64,000 nt of DNA from Hyphomonadaceae bacterium (GTDB lineage Bacteria > Pseudomonadota > Alphaproteobacteria > Caulobacterales > Aquidulcibacteraceae). Of this stretch, positions 38,332-48,453 are shown piece by piece. The stretch's first letter is position 1; every line of letters starts with the position of its first letter. Where the stretch lies: the NCBI GenBank assembly GCA_023384105.1, contig JAHDXR010000001.1, forward strand, positions 124,001 to 188,000, given 5' to 3'. The notes under the pieces are model-generated. The model had not been told where the DNA came from. It made no database searches and saw nothing but the letters and a program-made list of their open reading frames with translations. The position numbers and the translations under genes were made by a program.

Positions 38332-40884
38332 ATGAGCCCGGGAAGTGCGCGAAGATTGGAGCGGCCCGACATCGGCGACGTCACGAGCCCGCTGACGCGC
38401 AGGCTTGCGCGTTGGCCGCGCCAGGGTCGTGCTGTGCTCGTGCTGTGTGCGCCGGCGGGGTTCGGGAAGACAGCGACGCTTGCGCATCTGCACCGTCGCG
38501 TTGAAGCGCAGGGCGCGCCGGTGGCGTGGCTCACGCTTGACGGCGCCGACGATACGGAGAGTTTCTCCGAAATGCTGCGCCGTGCGCTGGCGGGCGCGCT
38601 TGCGTGTGACGTCGGCGAGGGGCTGGATGCGCTGCTCGAACGGATCGCTGCTGCGCCCGGCCACGCGCTTTTCCTGGACGACGTGCATTGCGCATCGCCT
38701 GAGGTGCGTCAGGCTGTTTCAAAGCTGTTGGCGCATGCGCCGAAGAACCTGCGCGTAGCGATGGCCGGGCGCGACGTGCAGGGCCTGCGGCTGGCGCGGT
38801 TGAGCGTCGCCGGCCGTGCCGAGCTGATCGGTCCGGATGCGATGCGCATATCGGCGCAGGCTCTTGCCGAGATCGAGCCGCACGGAGGCGAGCGCGAATT
38901 CCGGAAGATCGTCGAGCTGACCGATGGCTGGCCGGCCGCGGCGATCGCATTGGCGTCGAGCCTGCGCGCGCAGCCCCGCAACGCCGCGCTTACGAGCGAT
39001 CATGTCGTGAGCGCGGGGCTTGTGAAGTTTGTCCGCGAAGAGATCGCGCCTGAGCTGTCGGAGGATCTTGCGCACGCGCTGCGCATGCAGGCGTTGCTGC
39101 CGGGCGTGCCGGCGGGGCCGGAGGCGATGGCGCTGACGGCCGCGATTGCGGACGGGCCGTTGTCCGGTCTTATTCGCCGCCGCGAGGATGGCGCGCTGAC
39201 GCTGAACCCGATCGTGGAGATATGGGCGCGTCATGATCTCGCGCGGAGAGCCGCGCACGAGCGCGCGAGCGTGACAGAGCGGGCTGCGCGCCTTGCGCTT
39301 GCGGCCGGCCGGCCGGCTGAGGGCTTCGCGATCGCGCTTGATGGCGGCGACGCACAGCTGGCGCTCGACATCGTGCTCGAAGCCGGCGCCGTGTTGCTGT
39401 GGATCACCCATGGTTTTGAAACCGTCCGTTCAATCGTCGAGCGCGCGGGCGAAGTGCTGGTGGAGCAGACGCCGCGCCTGCAATTGATGGCGAGCGTGAT
39501 CGACCTCAAGCGCGGCGAGGTCGCCCGCGCCGAAGGACGCTTCACGCGTGCGCTGCGTATGCCGCTCGACGACGACGGCGAGCGCGACGCCGGCATCGTG
39601 CGCGTGGCGCTTGCGATCTATGGCTGCCGGGACATATCGAAGACTGATTGGCGCGTGCTGGAAGAAAAGCTGCAGGCCTCCAACGACAGCGCCGCCATGC
39701 GCTCCTACACCACGTCCGCCGCCGCGATCTTGAAGCTGCAGTCCGGCCAGCTCGACGACGCCGAGCGTGTGGCGGAAGCCGCGAAGGTCGATGCGCGCTT
39801 TGCGCAGAGCAGCTACGCGATCATGTACCTCGACTTCCACCTGGCCGGCGTGGCGCTTGCCCGCGGCCAGGCCGCGACGATGCGCGAGCAGATGCAGGCG
39901 GCGCTTGCGCGCTGGCGCTCCGAGTTCAGCTCCGATACCGGCGCGCAAGCCGTCGCGGCGGCGTTCGCCGCCGAAGTGGAGCTGGAGCTGGGCCGCCCGA
40001 CAGCGGCGCGCGCGCGGTTCCTGCCGACGATGAAACGGCTCGGCAATCTCGACGCCTGGTTCGAGGTCTATGCGGCCGCGTACGAGACGGCCGCGCGCTT
40101 GGACATGCTGGAGTTCGGCGCGGCGAGCGCGATCAAGAAGCTCGGGCACTTTGCGGAATTGCTCCGCTCGCGCGGATTGCAGCGGGTCGCGACACATCTG
40201 AACGTAGTCTCCGCCGTGCTCGCGGGCGAGGCGCGCTTGCGCGGCGAGGGCGCGATGCTCGGGACGGCCGCCGACGCCGATATCGCCGGCGCCGTTCAGG
40301 ATGCGCGCTATTGGCGCGAGCGGGAAGCGCGCGCGCTTGCGGAAGCCTACGCATTGATGGCGCAGGGACAGGCGCGGCAGGCCGCACAGCGGCTGGCGGC
40401 CGATATTGAGGTCCTGCGCGATATGCAGTGCAGACGCGCCGAGCTTCGGCTGCGCGCGCTCTCCGTCGCAGCCTACGACGCCACGGGTCAGGAGAAGCAG
40501 GCGCGCCGGGCGATGCTCGAGGCTTTGGCGCTGGGGCGGATGACGGGCTATCGCCGGAGCCTGATCGATTCCGGCGGGGCGGCGCTCGTGCGGCGGCTGT
40601 CGAAGCTTGGCGCCGGCGTGTCGCCGACCGACCGGCGTTTTGCGGACATGGTGCTGAAGCAGGTGGAACGCCAGCAGGCGTCCAACGCGAATGTGAAGCT
40701 TACGGCGCGCGAGCAGGAAGTGCTGGCCGCGCTCAACGTGGCGCGCTCGGACAAGCAGATCGCGCGGCTCCTGGGCGTGTCGGAACATGCCGTGCGCTTC
40801 CACCTCAAGAACCTCTACCGCAAATTGCGCGTGCACAGCCGCACCGACGCGCTCGCCCAGGCCCATGCCGAGGGGCGTCTGTGA
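38332..40884 (+). CDS. LuxR family regulator with N-terminal ATPase (MalT/LAL-like)
   Basis: Walker A APAGFGKTATLAHL; C-terminal LTAREQEVLAALNVARSDKQIARLLGVSEHAVRFHLKNLYRKLRVHSRTDALAQA; start uncertain (ORF opens at 38080). Confidence 0.88.
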   Translation: MSPGSARRLERPDIGDVTSPLTRRLARWPRQGRAVLVLCAPAGFGKTATLAHLHRRVEAQGAPVAWLTLDGADDTESFSEMLRRALAGALACDVGEGLDALLERIAAAPGHALFLDDVHCASPEVRQAVSKLLAHAPKNLRVAMAGRDVQGLRLARLSVAGRAELIGPDAMRISAQALAEIEPHGGEREFRKIVELTDGWPAAAIALASSLRAQPRNAALTSDHVVSAGLVKFVREEIAPELSEDLAHALRMQALLPGVPAGPEAMALTAAIADGPLSGLIRRREDGALTLNPIVEIWARHDLARRAAHERASVTERAARLALAAGRPAEGFAIALDGGDAQLALDIVLEAGAVLLWITHGFETVRSIVERAGEVLVEQTPRLQLMASVIDLKRGEVARAEGRFTRALRMPLDDDGERDAGIVRVALAIYGCRDISKTDWRVLEEKLQASNDSAAMRSYTTSAAAILKLQSGQLDDAERVAEAAKVDARFAQSSYAIMYLDFHLAGVALARGQAATMREQMQAALARWRSEFSSDTGAQAVAAAFAAEVELELGRPTAARARFLPTMKRLGNLDAWFEVYAAAYETAARLDMLEFGAASAIKKLGHFAELLRSRGLQRVATHLNVVSAVLAGEARLRGEGAMLGTAADADIAGAVQDARYWREREARALAEAYALMAQGQARQAAQRLAADIEVLRDMQCRRAELRLRALSVAAYDATGQEKQARRAMLEALALGRMTGYRRSLIDSGGAALVRRLSKLGAGVSPTDRRFADMVLKQVERQQASNANVKLTAREQEVLAALNVARSDKQIARLLGVSEHAVRFHLKNLYRKLRVHSRTDALAQAHAEGRL

Positions 40885-41017
40885 CCCTCCCTATTTGGGT
40901 AGGTTCGCCTGCGACAGGGATATGAAGGCGCCTCCTAAAGAGGAGGCGCGCCCTCCCAGCCTCCGCGGGTAGGCAGCCCCGCCGATCCAGAAAATGCTTC
41001 GGCCCGAGGAGCAAGAG

Positions 41018-42649
41018 ATGCGGCTCGGTGTCGATGTCGGCGGAACCAACACGGATGCGGTGCTGCTTGAGGGCCGCACGGTCCGCGCGGCGCTCAAGCG
41101 CCCGACGACGGCCGATGTCGGCGACGGCGTGGCCCAGGCGATCGCCAGCGTGCTCGCCGAAGCCCGGATCAAGCCCAAAGCCGTGAGCGCCGTCATGATC
41201 GGCACCACGCACTTCACAAACGCTTTCATTCAGGCGCAGGACCTCGCCAAGGTCGGCGTCATCCGCATCGGCTTTCCGGCCGCACGCGGCGTGCCGCCGT
41301 TCACGGATTGGCCCGACGTGCTGCGCGCCGCCGTGGCGGGGCCGGTCTTCATGGTGCGCGGCGGCCACCAATTCGACGGCCGCGAGATCGGACCGCTTGC
41401 CGAAGACGAGATCGGCGACGCCGCGCGCCGCATGGCGGATGCGGGCGTGCGCACGCTCGCGATCTCCGGCGTGTTCAGCCCGCTCAATGGCGCACATGAA
41501 AAGCGCGCCGCCGAGATCGTCGCCCGCGCGGCGCCGGAGCTTGACGTCACCTGCTCGGCTGACATCGGCCGCGCCGGCCTGCTCGAACGCGAAAATGCGG
41601 CGATCATGAACGCGAGCCTCAAGCTGCTGGCGGCCAAGGTCGTAAGCGGGCTTGAGCGGGCGGTGCGCGGCTCGGGCGTCGAAGCGCCATTCTTCGTCAG
41701 CCAGAACGACGGCACGCTCATTCCGTCCGCACGCGTACGCGAACAGCCGGTGCTGACGTTCGCCGCCGGCCCCACCAATTCGCTGCGCGGGTCGAGCTGG
41801 CTCAGCGGGATGCAGAACGCGATCGTCGCCGACATCGGCGGAACGACCACCGACGTCGGCGTGCTGGTCAATGGCTATCCGCGACAATCGAGCCTGCACG
41901 TCGACATTGGCGGCGTGCGCACGAACTTCCGCATGCCGGATCTGACCTCGATCGGCCTCGGCGGCGGCAGCCGGGTGCGCAGCGAAAACGGCCGCGTGCG
42001 CGTCGGCCCGGATTCCGTGGGGCGCCGCTTGACCGAGGACTCCCTGGTGTTCGGCGGCGCCACGCTTACGGCCAGCGACATCGCCGTGAAGCGCGGTCAC
42101 GCCAAGTTCGGCGATGCGGGCAAGGTGGGCGACGTCGATCCCGGCCTCGCGCAAGCCGCGGACGATCTGATCCATCGCATCCTCGAAGACGCGGTGGATC
42201 GCATGAAGACCAGCGCCGGGGCGGCGCCGCTCATTCTGGTGGGCGGCGGCGCGACCTTGATCAACAGGCCGCTCGCCGGCGTTTCCGATATTGTGCGTCC
42301 CGATCATTCGAGCGTCGCCAACGCCGTTGGCGCTGCAATCGGCCAGATCGGCGCGGATGTGGACCGCATCTTCAGCGGCGAAGCGCTGGCGCGCGAGGCG
42401 ATCGTCGAGCAGGCGCGCGAAGAAGCGTTCGAACGTGCGGTGGCGCACGGCGCCAAGCGCGAGACGCTGCAGCTCGTCGAACTCGATGTCCTGCCGCTTC
42501 AGTATCTGCCCGGCGGCGCCCAGCGCGTGGTGTGCCGCGCCGTGGGCGATCTCAATCTTTCCAGCGAGGCGCAAGATGAAGCTCAGTCTCAGCGACGTGG
42601 ACGATCTGGCGGCGGGTTCAGCCTTTTTGGGAACCGGCGGCGGGGGTGA
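41018..42649 (+). CDS. Hydantoinase/oxoprolinase family protein (HyuA-like)
   Basis: RLGVDVGGTNTDAVLL; VADIGGTTTDVGVLVNGYP; LVGGGATLI. Confidence 0.9.
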   Translation: MRLGVDVGGTNTDAVLLEGRTVRAALKRPTTADVGDGVAQAIASVLAEARIKPKAVSAVMIGTTHFTNAFIQAQDLAKVGVIRIGFPAARGVPPFTDWPDVLRAAVAGPVFMVRGGHQFDGREIGPLAEDEIGDAARRMADAGVRTLAISGVFSPLNGAHEKRAAEIVARAAPELDVTCSADIGRAGLLERENAAIMNASLKLLAAKVVSGLERAVRGSGVEAPFFVSQNDGTLIPSARVREQPVLTFAAGPTNSLRGSSWLSGMQNAIVADIGGTTTDVGVLVNGYPRQSSLHVDIGGVRTNFRMPDLTSIGLGGGSRVRSENGRVRVGPDSVGRRLTEDSLVFGGATLTASDIAVKRGHAKFGDAGKVGDVDPGLAQAADDLIHRILEDAVDRMKTSAGAAPLILVGGGATLINRPLAGVSDIVRPDHSSVANAVGAAIGQIGADVDRIFSGEALAREAIVEQAREEAFERAVAHGAKRETLQLVELDVLPLQYLPGGAQRVVCRAVGDLNLSSEAQDEAQSQRRGRSGGGFSLFGNRRRG

Positions 42650-43655
42650 TCCCTATATCGGCGCGCTGCTGTGCAAAGCGGCGCTCGCCGAGCATGGCGA
42701 TGTCGAGATCAAGGCGGTCGAGCAGCTCGCCGACGATGCGCAGATCATGTGCGTCGCCGCCATGGGCGCGCCGACCGTACTGATCGAAAAGCTGATGAGC
42801 GTGGAGGACGCGGAGTTCGCCGCGCAGGCGCTGGAGACCTATCTCGGCAAGCGTGCGGATGCGTTGATCTGCGCGGAGATCGGCGGCCTCAACTCCACCA
42901 TGCCGGTGGCGCTCGCGGCGCATCGCAAGCTGCCGGTCGTAGACGCCGACGGTATCGGGCGCGCGTTTCCGTCGCTTGAAATGACGAGCTTCAACATCAA
43001 CGGCGTTGCGGCGACGCCGCTCGTGGTTGTCGACGAGCTGGGACAATCGTTCCTGCTGCACGCCAACACCGTGAAGGCGGCGGAGGACTTGGCGCGTCCT
43101 GTCGTCGCGGCGATGGGTGCTGCGGTGACGCTTGCGGGCTATTGGATGACGGGGCGGCAGGTCAAAGACGCGGCGGTCGGCGGCACGGTGTCGGCCGCGC
43201 TCAGGATCGGCCGCGCGCTGCGGCGCCGCGATGAACGGAGCGCGGTGCAGCATTTGCTGGAGGCGCTGCGGGGCATCGACCATTACCGGCACGCCTACGC
43301 CGTGTTCTCGGGAAAGATCGTCGACGTTGCGCGCAACACGACCGGCGGCTGGGTGTTCGGTCATTGCGACATTGTCAGCGAGTCCGGCGAAACGGCGCGG
43401 ATCGAGTTTCAGAATGAACATCTGGTCGCGCGCGCCGGGGACCGCCTGCTGGCGATCGTGCCGGACCTCATCTCGGTAATCGACGCCGAGACGGCGCGCC
43501 CGATCCCGACCGAGAGCATCCGCTACGGACAGCGCGTCACCATCGTCGCCTGCAGCGCGCCTGCGCAGATGCGCACGGCGGAGGCGCTGAAAGTCGTCGG
43601 CCCGGCGGCGTTCAAGCTCCAGGGCGCATTTCAACCCGTTGAAGCATTGCATTGA
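42576..43655 (+). CDS. DUF917 (S-Me-THD) family protein
   Basis: DVDDLAAGSAFLGTGGGGDPYIGALLCKAAL; AEIGGLNSTMPVALAAHRKLPVVDADGIGRAFPSLEM; overlaps the HyuA ORF by 74 nt. Confidence 0.9.
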   Translation: MKLSLSDVDDLAAGSAFLGTGGGGDPYIGALLCKAALAEHGDVEIKAVEQLADDAQIMCVAAMGAPTVLIEKLMSVEDAEFAAQALETYLGKRADALICAEIGGLNSTMPVALAAHRKLPVVDADGIGRAFPSLEMTSFNINGVAATPLVVVDELGQSFLLHANTVKAAEDLARPVVAAMGAAVTLAGYWMTGRQVKDAAVGGTVSAALRIGRALRRRDERSAVQHLLEALRGIDHYRHAYAVFSGKIVDVARNTTGGWVFGHCDIVSESGETARIEFQNEHLVARAGDRLLAIVPDLISVIDAETARPIPTESIRYGQRVTIVACSAPAQMRTAEALKVVGPAAFKLQGAFQPVEALH

Positions 43656-43681
43656 AATCTGGCTGAGCGAGGGGAGTGATC

Positions 43682-45781
43682 ATGAGCATGGGAAAGAAGA
43701 GCCTAGTGTGCACCGTGGCGATGCTCGCCGGAATAGGCGTCGCGCACGCGCAGGAAGCGGGCGACGGCGGGATCGAGGATATCGTGGTCACCGCCCAGCG
43801 CCGCGCCGAGACGCTGCAAAGCGTGCCGCTGCAAGCCTCCGCCTTCTCCGCGCAAACGATTCAGGACGCCGGCATCAGCGAAACGGCCGATTTCATCGAG
43901 CTGATCCCGAACGTTTCGTTCGATCAGTCGTTCACGTATCTCAACAGCTTTGTCGTCGTGCGCGGCGTGTCGCAGATCAACAATGCGGATTCGCCGGTTT
44001 CGGTGATTGTCGACGGCGTGCCGCAGAACAACCAGAAGCAACTGCGGATGAATTTGTTCGACATCGAACAGATCGAGGTGCTGCGCGGCCCGCAGGGCGG
44101 TCTTTACGGCCGCAACGCGATCGGCGGCGCCATCAGCATCGTGACGCGCGCGCCCGGCGACGAGCTTGAAGGCTCGATCGGCGGTTCATGGGGGACGGGC
44201 AATGCGTTCGATGTGTCCGGCTCGTTGTCGACGCCGCTCGGCGCCAACGGCGCCGCGCTGCGCCTTGCGGGGTCCTGGCGCGAGGATGGCGGCCGCATCG
44301 ACAATGTCTTCCTCGGCGACGAGGTGGACGCCGTCGATCACGACGGCGAAATCCGCGCGCGGTTCACGACGCCGCTGAGCGCCTCCGTCAATCTCGATTT
44401 GCGCGCGGCCTATCGCGACTTCGAGGCGGGCGGCGTCTATGACAGCGTGGTGTTGAGCGGCGACGCGAACGATTTCCAATCGCCGCGCGAGAGCATGCTC
44501 GGCGTGACCTATGGCGATATCTTCGACGCTTCCGCGAAGCTCGATTGGGATTTGGGTTTCGCCACGCTGACCAGCATCACCGGCTACACCGAACTCAGCG
44601 AAACCTATCGCGGCGACCTTGATTTCTCGAACCCGGTGGACGATCCCGACGGCTTCCTCGGGCTCGGCATTCAGCTCGGGCAGGGGCAGGAGCTTGGCGT
44701 GCGCATGACGAGCCAGGAGGTCCGCCTGGTCTCGCCCGACGAAAACCGGTTCCGCTGGATCCTCGGCGCGTTCTACCTGCACACTGAGCGCGATCTGCGC
44801 ACGCGCGGCTTTGTCGATCTCACCGGCGATGTGAATCAGATCGACAATCCGCTGCTGACGATCATCGATAATCGGGAGAGCAACGACAACAACGCCTACG
44901 CCGTCTACGGCCAGTTCGATTTCGATCTGACCGATCGGCTGACGCTGTCGGGCGCGCTGCGCTACGACGAAGATCAGCGCGAACAGACGAACCTCGTCAC
45001 TTCGGCCGTGCGCGAGCGGACCTTCGACAGCGTGCAGCCGAAGGCGACGCTCACCTACCGCTTCACGCCGGAGGCCCTGGCGTACGCGACCTACTCCACC
45101 GGCTTCCGTTCCGGCGGTTTCAATGGGCCAGGCGTGTCGATTCCGCTGTTCTTGCCGGAGGAGCTCACGAACTACGAAATCGGCTTCAAGACCAGCTGGT
45201 TCAACCGCCGCCTGATCGTGAACGGCGCGGCTTTCTTCGCCGAGGACGAGAACTTCCAGTATTTCTTCGTCGATGCGCTCAGCGCTTCGCAGATCATCGG
45301 CAATATCGACGAGGTGGAGATTTCGGGCGTCGAACTCGAGGTGCAGGCGCGATTGGCGGAGGGGTTCAATCTCTACGCGGCGCTGGGCACCACGGATTCC
45401 GAAATCCAGGCCAACAGCATCGACCCGACGAGCGTCGGCAACCGCGCGCCGAAGACGACGGAATGGAGCTTCAACGCGGGCTTTCAGTATGAATGGGATT
45501 TGACCTCGAATTGGCGCGCCCTGGCGCGCCTCGATTGGGAGCATCAAGGGGACAAATATTGGCAGCTGGACAATGCCGACGTCCAGGAGCCCGTCGACTT
45601 GGTCAATCTGCGCTTTGGCGTGCAGAACGGCGATTGGTCGGTGTTCCTGTCCGGGCGCAACGTGCTCGACCAGGACTACTACGCCGACTTCAATCCGCGC
45701 GAGTACAGCGGCCTCGATATCGACATCGGCTCGCTGGCTCAGCCGCAGGTCTGGTCGATCGAGGTGCGGCGCACGTTCTGA
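43682..45781 (+). CDS. TonB-dependent receptor
   Basis: EDIVVTAQRRAETLQSVPLQASAFSAQ; IEVLRGPQGGLYGRNAIGGAISIV. Confidence 0.95.
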   Translation: MSMGKKSLVCTVAMLAGIGVAHAQEAGDGGIEDIVVTAQRRAETLQSVPLQASAFSAQTIQDAGISETADFIELIPNVSFDQSFTYLNSFVVVRGVSQINNADSPVSVIVDGVPQNNQKQLRMNLFDIEQIEVLRGPQGGLYGRNAIGGAISIVTRAPGDELEGSIGGSWGTGNAFDVSGSLSTPLGANGAALRLAGSWREDGGRIDNVFLGDEVDAVDHDGEIRARFTTPLSASVNLDLRAAYRDFEAGGVYDSVVLSGDANDFQSPRESMLGVTYGDIFDASAKLDWDLGFATLTSITGYTELSETYRGDLDFSNPVDDPDGFLGLGIQLGQGQELGVRMTSQEVRLVSPDENRFRWILGAFYLHTERDLRTRGFVDLTGDVNQIDNPLLTIIDNRESNDNNAYAVYGQFDFDLTDRLTLSGALRYDEDQREQTNLVTSAVRERTFDSVQPKATLTYRFTPEALAYATYSTGFRSGGFNGPGVSIPLFLPEELTNYEIGFKTSWFNRRLIVNGAAFFAEDENFQYFFVDALSASQIIGNIDEVEISGVELEVQARLAEGFNLYAALGTTDSEIQANSIDPTSVGNRAPKTTEWSFNAGFQYEWDLTSNWRALARLDWEHQGDKYWQLDNADVQEPVDLVNLRFGVQNGDWSVFLSGRNVLDQDYYADFNPREYSGLDIDIGSLAQPQVWSIEVRRTF

Positions 45782-46177
45782 CCTGATGGCGACCGGCCAA
45801 CAGCACCGCTCCGCCGTGGGCGGTGCTGAACGCCTGCTTCGCGCTCGGGGAACCGGAGGTGTCGGGTCGCGTAGGCGCGCGAGCGAGGCCGCTCAAATCC
45901 ACTCGAACATCTCTTCGCAGCGTTCGCGGCGGGGTCTTGAAAGTCACCCGCTGACCTGCGCTGCAAGGCGTCCCCGACAAGGCGGCGGGCGGTTGAGGCC
46001 GCAATCGCCGGAGTTGCCGGTCCATTGACGCCGGCCTGACCCAGATCAAGCGCCCCGCCGGCGCCGCCGATAAAATACTCACGCTCGCGAGAGTGAAGAT
46101 TGACACGCCGCCGTTTTGGTGGCTCACTCCGTCATGGAGCGTCGGCGGTCATGATCGGCGCGAGGGAGGATTATCCG

Positions 46178-48451
46178 ATGAGAGCGATGCTCTTGGCGTC
46201 GGCTTGCGCCGCCGCACAGATGGCCGTGTGCCTGCCAGCCTACGCGCAGAGCAACGAGGATCAGGCGCCGGGCGCGTCCCGATCCGAGGAACAGGAAATC
46301 ATCGTTACGGCGACGCGGCGCGCGGAGCGTCTGCAGGACGTGCCGCTCAGCATCACGGCGTTCTCACAGGAAGAACTCACCGCTCAGGGCATCGTCGGCT
46401 ATGAGGGCCTGGCGACCGCGACGCCGGGCGTCGTGCTCAACCGGGCCAGCGCCAACTTCAACAATTTCACCGCCCGCGGCGTCGCCACCAACGGTTACGG
46501 CGCCAATCTGCAAAGCACGGTGGCGGTTTATATCGACGAGTTGCCGATCTCGACCATCGGCAACACGACCGTGCTCGATCCAAATCTCTTTGACGTCGAA
46601 CGGGTCGAGTTTTTGCGCGGCCCGCAGGGCACGCTGTTCGGCTCCGGGTCGCTTGCAGGCGCGTTGCGCATCCTCACGCGCAATCCCGACTTGAACGATT
46701 TCGACGCTTCGGTGCTCGCCGATTTCGGCATCGTCGGCGATGACTCGCTGCGTCAGCGCTACAACGGCATGATCAATGTGCCGCTGGTGGAAGATCGGCT
46801 CGCGCTCCGCGTTGTCGGTTTCCTGCGTGACGAGGAAGGCTATATCGACAATGCCGGCACCGGCATCAACGATTCCAACGCCTTGGAAGCCTGGGGGAGC
46901 CGTGCGATTCTGCTTTGGACGCCGACGGACCGTCTCTCGGTGCGGCTGCTTGCGTCGCGCGAACTCAGCGAACCGCAGGATTCGTCCACCACCAGCCCAG
47001 CGCTCGGTGAATATGTCCGTGTCTCCGATCGCCCCGATCTCTTTCAAGGCGATCTGAACACCTACAATGCCACCGTGGAATATCAGTTCGACGGCGCGAA
47101 CTTCACCAGCTCGTCGACCTTCTCCACCTTCGATCAAAAATTCTACGTCGATCTCGCCGGCACGTTCGCCGGTTTCGTCGCCTTCGCGCTCGATGCGGAC
47201 GGCTATCAGGATACGTTCGTACAGGAAATGCGGCTGGCGTCGGATCCGGGCGGCAGCTGGGATTGGGTGATCGGCGGCTTCTATCTCGATCGCCGTCACG
47301 ACGTGGATTATAACTACCGTTCTTCGCCGGAGTTCCTGGCTGCGGCTGGCATCACCGGGCTGCCGGACGAATACTATCAGCGGTTCAGCTCGCACTTCAT
47401 TTCGCACGAACTCGCAGGCTTCGGTGAACTTACGTATCGCTTCAGCGACGATCTATGGATCACCGCCGGCGGGCGTTATGGCAGCGTCGATGCGCAGGGC
47501 TTCACCGAAGCAGCGGGCTATAACAGCAACTATCTGGCTAATGCGTTGACCTGGAGGTACGACGGCGTTCCCAACGCGGTGACGATCACCCCGATCGTGC
47601 CGGCGGTGGGCGTGAAGGCGGAAGAAGACGGGCCATCCTATAGGCTTTCGCTCTCCTATCGGCCGACTCCTTCGCTCACGACCTACGCTACGATATCTAC
47701 GGGCTTCCGCACGCCGGTCGTCAATGCGCGCGCCGGCAGCGTAAGCGTGATCGATTCAACCGATATCATCATCCCGGACGGCGCAGACTCCGACCAGCTG
47801 ACCAATTACGAAATTGGTTTGAAGGGCCGCTGGCTCGATGGACGGCTGAACGCCAACATTGCCTTCTACTTCATCGATTGGCAGGACATTCAGGTCCAAG
47901 CCAACCGCGTGTCCGATTCGATCCAGTTCGCGACCAATATCGGCGGCGCAGAAAGCAAAGGCATCGAGCTGGAGATTCAGGCGATCCCGATTGACGGCTT
48001 GACCATCGGCTTCAACGGTTCGTTCAACGAAGCGGAAGTGACCTCGCTCACGCCATCCGAGGCGGCGATCTCCGGTGCGGTTCTCGGCGCGCGACTGGCG
48101 GGGCCGGAATTCCAGGGCTCGCTGTATTTCAACTACAATTTCTTCCTTACGCCGCAAGCCGAGGCGAACTTCTCGCTCATCGCCCAGCATGTCGGGTCGT
48201 TCCCGTCCTCCTTCCCGAACGTGCCGGGACGGCCAACCATACCAAGCGCAACGTTCGACTATACGGACTCCTACACGCTGGTGAACTCGGTGTTTGCGAT
48301 TGCGTTCGACAACTTCACGGTAGGCGCCTATGTCGAGAACATGTTCGACGAATATGCGACAACGTACGTTCACCCGGAAGCGTTTACGGCCAGCCGATAC
48401 TCGGTGACGCGTCCGCGCACGTTCGGGGTGCGTGTCGGTTATGACTTCTGA
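46178..48451 (+). CDS. TonB-dependent receptor
   Basis: QEIIVTATRRAERLQDVPLSITAFSQEE; VEFLRGPQGTLFGSGSLAGALRIL. Confidence 0.95.
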   Translation: MRAMLLASACAAAQMAVCLPAYAQSNEDQAPGASRSEEQEIIVTATRRAERLQDVPLSITAFSQEELTAQGIVGYEGLATATPGVVLNRASANFNNFTARGVATNGYGANLQSTVAVYIDELPISTIGNTTVLDPNLFDVERVEFLRGPQGTLFGSGSLAGALRILTRNPDLNDFDASVLADFGIVGDDSLRQRYNGMINVPLVEDRLALRVVGFLRDEEGYIDNAGTGINDSNALEAWGSRAILLWTPTDRLSVRLLASRELSEPQDSSTTSPALGEYVRVSDRPDLFQGDLNTYNATVEYQFDGANFTSSSTFSTFDQKFYVDLAGTFAGFVAFALDADGYQDTFVQEMRLASDPGGSWDWVIGGFYLDRRHDVDYNYRSSPEFLAAAGITGLPDEYYQRFSSHFISHELAGFGELTYRFSDDLWITAGGRYGSVDAQGFTEAAGYNSNYLANALTWRYDGVPNAVTITPIVPAVGVKAEEDGPSYRLSLSYRPTPSLTTYATISTGFRTPVVNARAGSVSVIDSTDIIIPDGADSDQLTNYEIGLKGRWLDGRLNANIAFYFIDWQDIQVQANRVSDSIQFATNIGGAESKGIELEIQAIPIDGLTIGFNGSFNEAEVTSLTPSEAAISGAVLGARLAGPEFQGSLYFNYNFFLTPQAEANFSLIAQHVGSFPSSFPNVPGRPTIPSATFDYTDSYTLVNSVFAIAFDNFTVGAYVENMFDEYATTYVHPEAFTASRYSVTRPRTFGVRVGYDF

Positions 48452-48453
48452 CC

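Noticed and set aside
39430-40866. 478-aa minus-strand ORF
   Set aside because: Antisense to the LuxR/LAL regulator; no recognisable motif.
40927-40952. GCGCCTCCT-aaag-AGGAGGCGC hairpin after luxR
   Set aside because: No T-run; ordinary intergenic structure.
44186-45547. 453-aa minus-strand ORF
   Set aside because: Antisense to a TonB receptor; shadow ORF.
45799-45830. CAGCACCGC...GCGGTGCTG hairpin after a TonB receptor gene
   Set aside because: Lacks a T-run; could be a simple transcript-end structure but not supported as an intrinsic terminator.
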